Shown here: piece by piece, positions 59,972 to 64,000 of the stretch
How the letters are laid out: every line of letters starts with the position of its first letter
How positions within the stretch are numbered: position 1 is the stretch's first letter
DNA from: Streptomyces marinisediminis
Lineage (GTDB): Bacteria > Actinomycetota > Actinomycetes > Streptomycetales > Streptomycetaceae
Assembly (NCBI RefSeq): GCF_026262575.1
Contig: NZ_JAPKFL010000007.1
Coordinates: 62,001 to 126,000 of the forward strand
Reading direction: 5' to 3'
DNA: 64,000 nt
Notes under the pieces: generated by a model
Told to the model about the DNA's origin: nothing
Database searches by the model: none
The model's input: the letters and a program-made list of their open reading frames with translations, nothing else
Program-made: the position numbers and the translations under genes

Positions 59972-60802
59972 TCACAGCGCCGCGAGGAAGGCGGCCACGC
60001 CCGGGGGGCCGTCCACGACCACGTCGGCGCGGTCGGTCAGCGCGGTGACCTCGGCGCTGCCGCTGCACACCAGCAGGCCCGGCGGCCCGTCGGCGCGGCG
60101 GCGGTCCACGGCGTCGAAGGCCGCGAGGTCACCGAGGTCGTCACCGGCGTAGAGGACCGGGCCCGCGTCCAGCTCGGTGAGGAGGGCGGTCAGGGCGCGC
60201 CCCTTGTCCATGCCGTGCGGGCGCAGTTCGAGGACGAAGCGCCCGGGTTCGAGCTGGAGGGCGTGGCGCTCTGCGAGCGCCGTCAGCGGTGCCCGCAGGC
60301 TCGCGAACGCGCCCGCGGGGTCGGGCGCCTGGCGGGTGTGGACGGCGACGGCCAGGCCCTTGTCCTCCACGCGGACGCCGCCGGGGGCCGCCAGCTCCCG
60401 CAGCAGGGCGGGCAGCTCGTCCCGGGCGGCCAGGACGCCCGGGTCGGGGGGCGGGGCGGTCAGCCGCCCGGTGGCCGCGTCCCAGCGCTCCGCGCCGTAG
60501 GCGCCCAGCACCGTCAGTTTCTCCAGACCGGGGGCGCCCGCGAAGCCGCCGTAGCGGACGGCCAGCTCGGCGGGGCGGCCGGTGACGACGGCGAGCGCGC
60601 GCAGGCGCGGCGCCAGCCGGCTGAGGACGGGGAGCACGTCGGGGTGGGGGCGGGCCTGGTCGGGGTCGGGGACGATCGGCGCCAGGGTGCCGTCGAAGTC
60701 GAGCGCGACGACGGAGCGCTCGGGCGCCGCGCGCAGGGCCGCGAGCCCGGTGCGGCCCTGGGCCGTCGTCACGTCGGGGAGGGATGCGTCGATGCCGGCC
60801 AT
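59972..60802 (-). CDS. otsB: Trehalose-6-phosphate phosphatase OtsB
   Basis: OtsB removes phosphate from trehalose 6-phosphate, the last step of the OtsAB route. The 276-residue HAD enzyme has motif I SVVALDFDGTLAPIV, motif II LAVVTGRP, Lys in RPHGMDKGRAL and motif IV YAGDDLGDLAAFDAV. It is convergent with otsA, so the two are not one transcript. The DUF3263 gene precedes it by 11 bases on the same strand. Confidence 0.92.
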   Translation of the reverse strand: MAGIDASLPDVTTAQGRTGLAALRAAPERSVVALDFDGTLAPIVPDPDQARPHPDVLPVLSRLAPRLRALAVVTGRPAELAVRYGGFAGAPGLEKLTVLGAYGAERWDAATGRLTAPPPDPGVLAARDELPALLRELAAPGGVRVEDKGLAVAVHTRQAPDPAGAFASLRAPLTALAERHALQLEPGRFVLELRPHGMDKGRALTALLTELDAGPVLYAGDDLGDLAAFDAVDRRRADGPPGLLVCSGSAEVTALTDRADVVVDGPPGVAAFLAAL

Positions 60803-60813
60803 GGCGCCCGAGC

Positions 60814-61047
60814 CTACCGGCGCCGGCGCTGGGCGTCGCGGCGCCTGCGGAGGCGGTTGACGGTCACCGGATCGTGGGCGAGGGCGCGTGCGTCGTCGAG
60901 GAGGGCGTTGAGAATCTGGTAGTAGCGCGTGGGTGAGAGGTCGAGTTCCTCGCGTATCGCCCGCTCCTTGGCGCCGGGGCCCGGCCAGCCGCGCCGCTCG
61001 TGCGCCAGCACGGCCTCCTCGCGCTCGGACAGCCCGCTGGGCTCCAC
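60814..61047 (-). CDS. DUF3263 protein
   Basis: The 77-residue protein fits the small DUF3263 family: LSEREEAVLAHERRGWPGPG and the helix-turn-helix-like ELDLSPTRYYQILNALLDD, followed by an Arg-rich tail. The HTH look suggests DNA binding, unproven. GTG 61047 has GGGGAGG upstream. It lies directly before otsB and may be cotranscribed with it. Confidence 0.8.
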   Translation of the reverse strand: MEPSGLSEREEAVLAHERRGWPGPGAKERAIREELDLSPTRYYQILNALLDDARALAHDPVTVNRLRRRRDAQRRRR

Positions 61048-61150
61048 GCTCTCACCTCCCCGCTTCCCCGCTCCAACGTAACCGGCTCCGCCCACAGCGG
61101 CGCGCGCGGGAGGCGGTCGCCGGGCGCGCCGGGGGGCCGTGCCCCGGCGC

Positions 61151-61197
61151 GACGCCGCGCCTCCGGCCCGCCGTCGGCGGGCCGGAGGCGCGGCGTC
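61151..61197 (-). terminator. 22-bp perfect terminator hairpin overlapping the sugar-binding protein stop
   Basis: GACGCCGCGCCTCCGGCCCG (61151-61170 of the 22-base arm) and its exact complement at 61176-61197 enclose a 3-base loop. The stem begins within the stop codon of the lipoprotein gene at 61196. Confidence 0.8.
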
Positions 61198-62473
61198 ACA
61201 GGGCGGCGGACTCCGCCGAGAGCGCCTTGCGCTGAAGGGAGCCGAGGAGGTTCTCCGCGCTGCCGCCGGGGTGGACGGCCTCGCCGATGGTCTCCTTGAT
61301 GTCGCGGCTGGTCTGCGACCAGGACACCTTGTCCACGGGGTAGAAGACGGCGGCCGGGAGCTGCTCCAGGAAGGACTGGAGGTGCTTCTGGTCGTCGTCC
61401 TCGCTCATCCGGTCGGATGCGGAGGTCGTCACGGGCAGCAGGTCGAAGCGTTCGACGAGCGTGTAGTACTGCTCCAGACCGAACAGGAAGTCCAGGAAGG
61501 TGCCGATCTCGGCGCGGTGGCCACGCTGCTTGAACCCCATGATCCAGTCGGCGACCCCCATGGTGGACTGGGAGACGCCGTCGCGGCCGGGCAGCGGCGC
61601 GGTGCCGTACTCCACGTCGTTCCGGCGGGACTGCTCGATCAGCACCGGGTGCCCGTTGAGCATGCCGACCCGGCCGGCGGCGAAGGCGTCGAACATCGCC
61701 TGGCGGTTGGTCTTGGCCGGGCTCTGCGGCTGGATGAGCCCGCCCCGGACGAGCTTGTCGCGCAGCCAGGTGAAGGTGCGGACGTTCTCCTCGGAGTCGA
61801 TGGTGTAGGTGCCGACGTTGTTGGTGTAGCCGCCGCCACCGCTGAGCATCCACAGCATGGTCTCGGCCTGCGCCTCCTCCGGGCCGAGCGGCAGGGCGTA
61901 GGGGATCTCGACCCCGGCCTCCTCCAGCACCCGGGCCGCCTCGCGCAGCTCCTCCCACGTCGTCGGCGGCTTCTCCGGGTCGAGGCCGGCGCTGCGGAAG
62001 AGGGACTTGTTGTAGAACAGCAGCCGCGTGCTGGCGGCGAAGGGCAGGCCGTACTGGGTGCGGCGCAGTTCGCCGGCCTGCGCGAGCCCGGGCAGGAAGT
62101 CGGCCTGCACGGGTATGGAGAGCAGGTCGCCTGCCGGGTAGATGTCGCCGTTCGCGGCGTAGTCGGCGTAGGAGCCGATCTGCGCGATGTCGGGGGCCTC
62201 CCCCGCCTCCACCATCTCGGCGACCTTGCGGTCGACCTCGCTCCAGCCGTAGATCGTGACGTCGACGCCGATCTCCGGGTGCTGGGCGCGGAAGGCGCTG
62301 ACGACGCCGTCCCACCACTCCTGCGCGCTGTTGCCCGGAGTGCCGTACTCGGCGGCCACGAGCTTGAGGGTGACGTCGCCGCCGCCCGCGTCGCCGCCGC
62401 AGCCGGTGGCCGCCAGACCCACGCCGCTGACCATGCCCGTCGCCGCGAGGGCCAAGAAACGCCGCCGTCGCAC
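61196..62473 (-). CDS. ABC sugar-binding lipoprotein, Tat type
   Basis: The 425-residue extracellular solute-binding family 1 protein starts with a twin-arginine signal (RRRRFLALAATG) and a lipobox AATGC near residue 25, so it is exported folded and lipidated. The body has WWDGVVSAFRAQHPEIGVDV, NKSLFRSAGLDPEKPPTTWEE and FAAGRVGMLNGHPVL, typical of oligosaccharide-binding proteins. No permease or ATPase gene is adjacent, so it must share a transporter encoded elsewhere. The GTG start has AAAGGGGA upstream. Confidence 0.88.
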   Translation of the reverse strand: MRRRRFLALAATGMVSGVGLAATGCGGDAGGGDVTLKLVAAEYGTPGNSAQEWWDGVVSAFRAQHPEIGVDVTIYGWSEVDRKVAEMVEAGEAPDIAQIGSYADYAANGDIYPAGDLLSIPVQADFLPGLAQAGELRRTQYGLPFAASTRLLFYNKSLFRSAGLDPEKPPTTWEELREAARVLEEAGVEIPYALPLGPEEAQAETMLWMLSGGGGYTNNVGTYTIDSEENVRTFTWLRDKLVRGGLIQPQSPAKTNRQAMFDAFAAGRVGMLNGHPVLIEQSRRNDVEYGTAPLPGRDGVSQSTMGVADWIMGFKQRGHRAEIGTFLDFLFGLEQYYTLVERFDLLPVTTSASDRMSEDDDQKHLQSFLEQLPAAVFYPVDKVSWSQTSRDIKETIGEAVHPGGSAENLLGSLQRKALSAESAAL

Positions 62474-62917
62474 TGCCGTCCCCTTTGGTGTTCGCCGCCT
62501 CCGGGCGCGGGAGTGGTGCGCTCGGAGCTGTCGTGCACGTCCGCACACCCCGGTCGCGACCCGGTTGGGCCACGGGTGGGGCGGTGGCGAGTTTTCACCC
62601 GCTGTTGCGCCGGACGCAAGGTATGAGTCTCCATCGCCTGCGGAATTCCGTGCACACCGGCCCCCCGGTTACCGCACGTGGTCAACGCGGGACGAGCGCC
62701 GCCCGGGTCCCCGGTGCGACACCCGGTAAGCGGCTGGTCACGGCCCGCCCGTTCGCCGGCCCGCGTCCGCAGCGGGAGCACGGACGGCGACCGGACGGCG
62801 GGCCGGGCGGCAGGGGCCCGGGAGGCGGCCGAACGAGGAGGACGGCCACCCGGACACAGCTACCCGGAGGCACAGGCACCCGCGGACGCGGGCACCCGGG
62901 GGCGGGGGGCCCCGGGG
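62474..62917. other. Intergenic region upstream of the sugar-binding protein gene
   Basis: These 444 bases hold no credible gene. The half nearest the lipoprotein gene has an AT-richer tract and the inverted repeat TTGCG-N5-CGCAA (62605-62619). The distal half is GC-rich with short GGCACCCGCGG-like repeats. Confidence 0.5.
62605..62619. promoter_or_regulatory. TTGCG-N5-CGCAA operator-like repeat
   Basis: Perfect 5-bp arms lie 132 bases upstream of the sugar-binding protein start. The form resembles LacI-family operators, which often control sugar-uptake genes. Confidence 0.4.
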
Positions 62918-63421
62918 TCAGCCCAGGGGGCGGTAGCGGCCCTGGAAGTAGGTGAGGGGGCCGTCGGTGCCGGAGCCGCGGACGTGCGCGGTCAGGACGC
63001 GGGCGACGAGCAGCGTGTGGTCCCCGGCGGGCACCCGCTCCTCGGTGCGGCATTCGAGCTGCGCGAGCGCGCCGTCCACCAGGGGCGCCTCGGCCACGTC
63101 GCCGCGCTCGTGCGGGAGCTCGGAGAACAGCAGCCGGTCGCTGAGCCGTCCCTTCATCGCGAACCGCCCGGCGACCTGGCGCTGGTGCTCGGCGAGGAGG
63201 TTGGCCGCCCACAGCGGGCGGCGCGCGAGGACCTCCTCCATACGGGAGCCGGTGCGCACGCTGAGCAGGACGAGCGGCGGGTCGAGCGAGACGGAGACGA
63301 ACGCGGTCGCGGTCATGCCGACGTAGGCGCCCTGCGGGCCGTCCTCGGGGTCGTAGGCCGTCACCAGCACGACACCGGCCGCGAGCCGGGCCATCGCGGC
63401 CCGGAACTGCTCCTCGTTCAC
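62918..63421 (-). CDS. Flavin reductase-like domain protein
   Basis: The 167-residue split-barrel protein has FRAAMARLAAGVVLVTAYDPED, GMTATAFVSVSLDPPLVLLSV, NLLAEHQRQVAGRFAMKG and LLVARVLTAHV, the pattern of NAD(P)H:flavin reductases feeding two-component monooxygenases. GTG 63421 follows GAAGGG; an ATG 38 codons upstream is less likely. It is a different branch from the member at 25032. Confidence 0.82.
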   Translation of the reverse strand: MNEEQFRAAMARLAAGVVLVTAYDPEDGPQGAYVGMTATAFVSVSLDPPLVLLSVRTGSRMEEVLARRPLWAANLLAEHQRQVAGRFAMKGRLSDRLLFSELPHERGDVAEAPLVDGALAQLECRTEERVPAGDHTLLVARVLTAHVRGSGTDGPLTYFQGRYRPLG

Positions 63422-63743
63422 CCCTTCAGGATGCGGGACGCCGGCCCCGGGGGCCCGGGTCGGTTCGGCCGGGTGCTGGACATGGGTCTGCGCTGCTGTC
63501 GGGTACACACCCACGACGCTAACCACCGGCGCCACGGCCCCGCATCGGGCCCGGGGACGAGTCGGGTCCTAGGACCCCCGGGACCCCCGGGACGCCCGGC
63601 GGGGCCCGCGCCGCAGGGTTGCGGCATGATCAGCCGGAAAACGGGAACGCTGGTTGCCGTCACGCCGTGCGGTGGGCATATGCACGCCTACACCAGCAGA
63701 TTGGGAGCGCTCACACCACACTCCGCCACACCAGTTCATCCTA

Positions 63744-63761
63744 CTGTGACATGAGTCACAG
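63744..63761. promoter_or_regulatory. BldD-box-like palindrome upstream of the cdgB-like gene
   Basis: CTGTGAC and GTCACAG are exact complements with four bases between. GTGAC-N4-GTCAC fits the BldD operator as I remember it, and cdgB is a known BldD target in S. coelicolor. The site is 114 bases before the start codon; a TTGACC follows at 63775. Confidence 0.55.
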
Positions 63762-63874
63762 ATGGGATTATTTGTTGACCCTGTGTACCGAGTGGGCAGC
63801 AGCCTGTGATTCAGTGGCGGGGACACTCGGACGAGTGGCACGAGAGCGTACGCACGAGCCACGGGGGGAGGGCG

Positions 63875-64000
63875 ATGGAGACCACCGATCCGGAGCCGGC
63901 CGTCCGCCTCACCACGCTGCGCCGCCTGCACCAGTCGGTGGCCCAGCTCAACACCGCCCGCAGCCTCGCCGACACCCTCCAGACCGTGGCCGACGGCGTC
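63875..64000 (+). CDS. cdgB: N-terminus of a CdgB-like GAF/GGDEF diguanylate cyclase (truncated by window)
   Basis: Only 42 residues are inside the window. The sequence VRLTTLRRLHQSVAQLNTAR then SLADTLQTVADGV closely resembles the start of Streptomyces CdgB as I recall it, a GAF-PAS-GGDEF enzyme that makes cyclic di-GMP and affects development. GGGGGGAGG precedes the ATG. The catalytic part lies beyond the end, so the assignment rests on this segment, the BldD-like site and the syntenic position. Confidence 0.65.
   Translation, partial: METTDPEPAVRLTTLRRLHQSVAQLNTARSLADTLQTVADGV

Overview
The window is a very GC-rich actinobacterial chromosome segment, almost certainly Streptomyces. GTG starts are common, four-base ATGA/GTGA overlaps are frequent, and stems built almost only of G and C separate convergent genes. 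The order futalosine hydrolase, mqnD, cold-shock protein, XPB helicase, CutC, GroEL, CspA, MoaD-like, threonine-synthase-like, glucosyl-3-phosphoglycerate synthase, OtsA, OtsB, sugar-binding lipoprotein and CdgB matches, from memory, the SCO4281-SCO4330 region of S. coelicolor. I see no tRNA, rRNA, CRISPR array or insertion sequence.

Layout. 1-3.1 kb is the end of a phage-derived block: a tail-type protein, two tandem endolysin-like amidases, a holin-like protein and a coiled-coil membrane protein. 3.1-14 kb is mostly core: DUF3027, an MFS transporter, a DUF2771 lipoprotein, the menaquinone genes mqnB and mqnD, a cold-shock protein, an HAD phosphatase and an XPB-associated protein. 14.2-18.05 kb is a tightly coupled minus-strand operon: a 62-residue peptide, an unknown 248-residue protein, two DUF6895-like paralogues and a serine hydrolase. 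It looks like an undescribed peptide-linked system. 18.2-22.1 kb holds two nucleic-acid motors, XPB and HelR. 22.4-25.6 kb is an XRE-cupin regulator divergent from a class II aldolase/DapA-like/flavin reductase group, with a long palindrome between them.

26-34 kb carries CutC (a DasR-like site lies in its first codons), two HD hydrolases, an amidase, and the MurR/RpiR regulator with MurQ for N-acetylmuramate recycling. 34-36.6 kb is a small secreted-protein locus: a ricin-type lectin and a small cysteine-containing protein flank a winged-helix regulator, and both share a TTCGA-N6-TCGAA palindrome upstream. 36.6-39.2 kb has a CxxCxGxG miniprotein, a Nudix hydrolase, an AAC(3)-like acetyltransferase and a membrane protein. 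39.2-48.4 kb is a stress-signalling island: SigB-type sigma factor, hemerythrin, two MarR proteins, a GAF-PP2C protein, an Rcp1-type response regulator, a CHASE3 histidine kinase, a receiver-PP2C phosphatase, an RsbW-like kinase and a STAS protein.

48.5-54.3 kb has a glycosyltransferase-like membrane protein, an AgcS symporter, CIRCE-controlled groEL and cspA. 55.3-57.2 kb is a SAM-I riboswitch controlling a threonine-synthase-like enzyme and a MoaD/ThiS-like sulfur carrier, which suggests sulfur-amino-acid rather than threonine synthesis. 57.3-61 kb encodes glucosyl-3-phosphoglycerate synthase, OtsA and OtsB (trehalose) and a DUF3263 protein. The window ends with a Tat sugar-binding lipoprotein, a flavin reductase and the first codons of a CdgB-like diguanylate cyclase behind a BldD-type palindrome.
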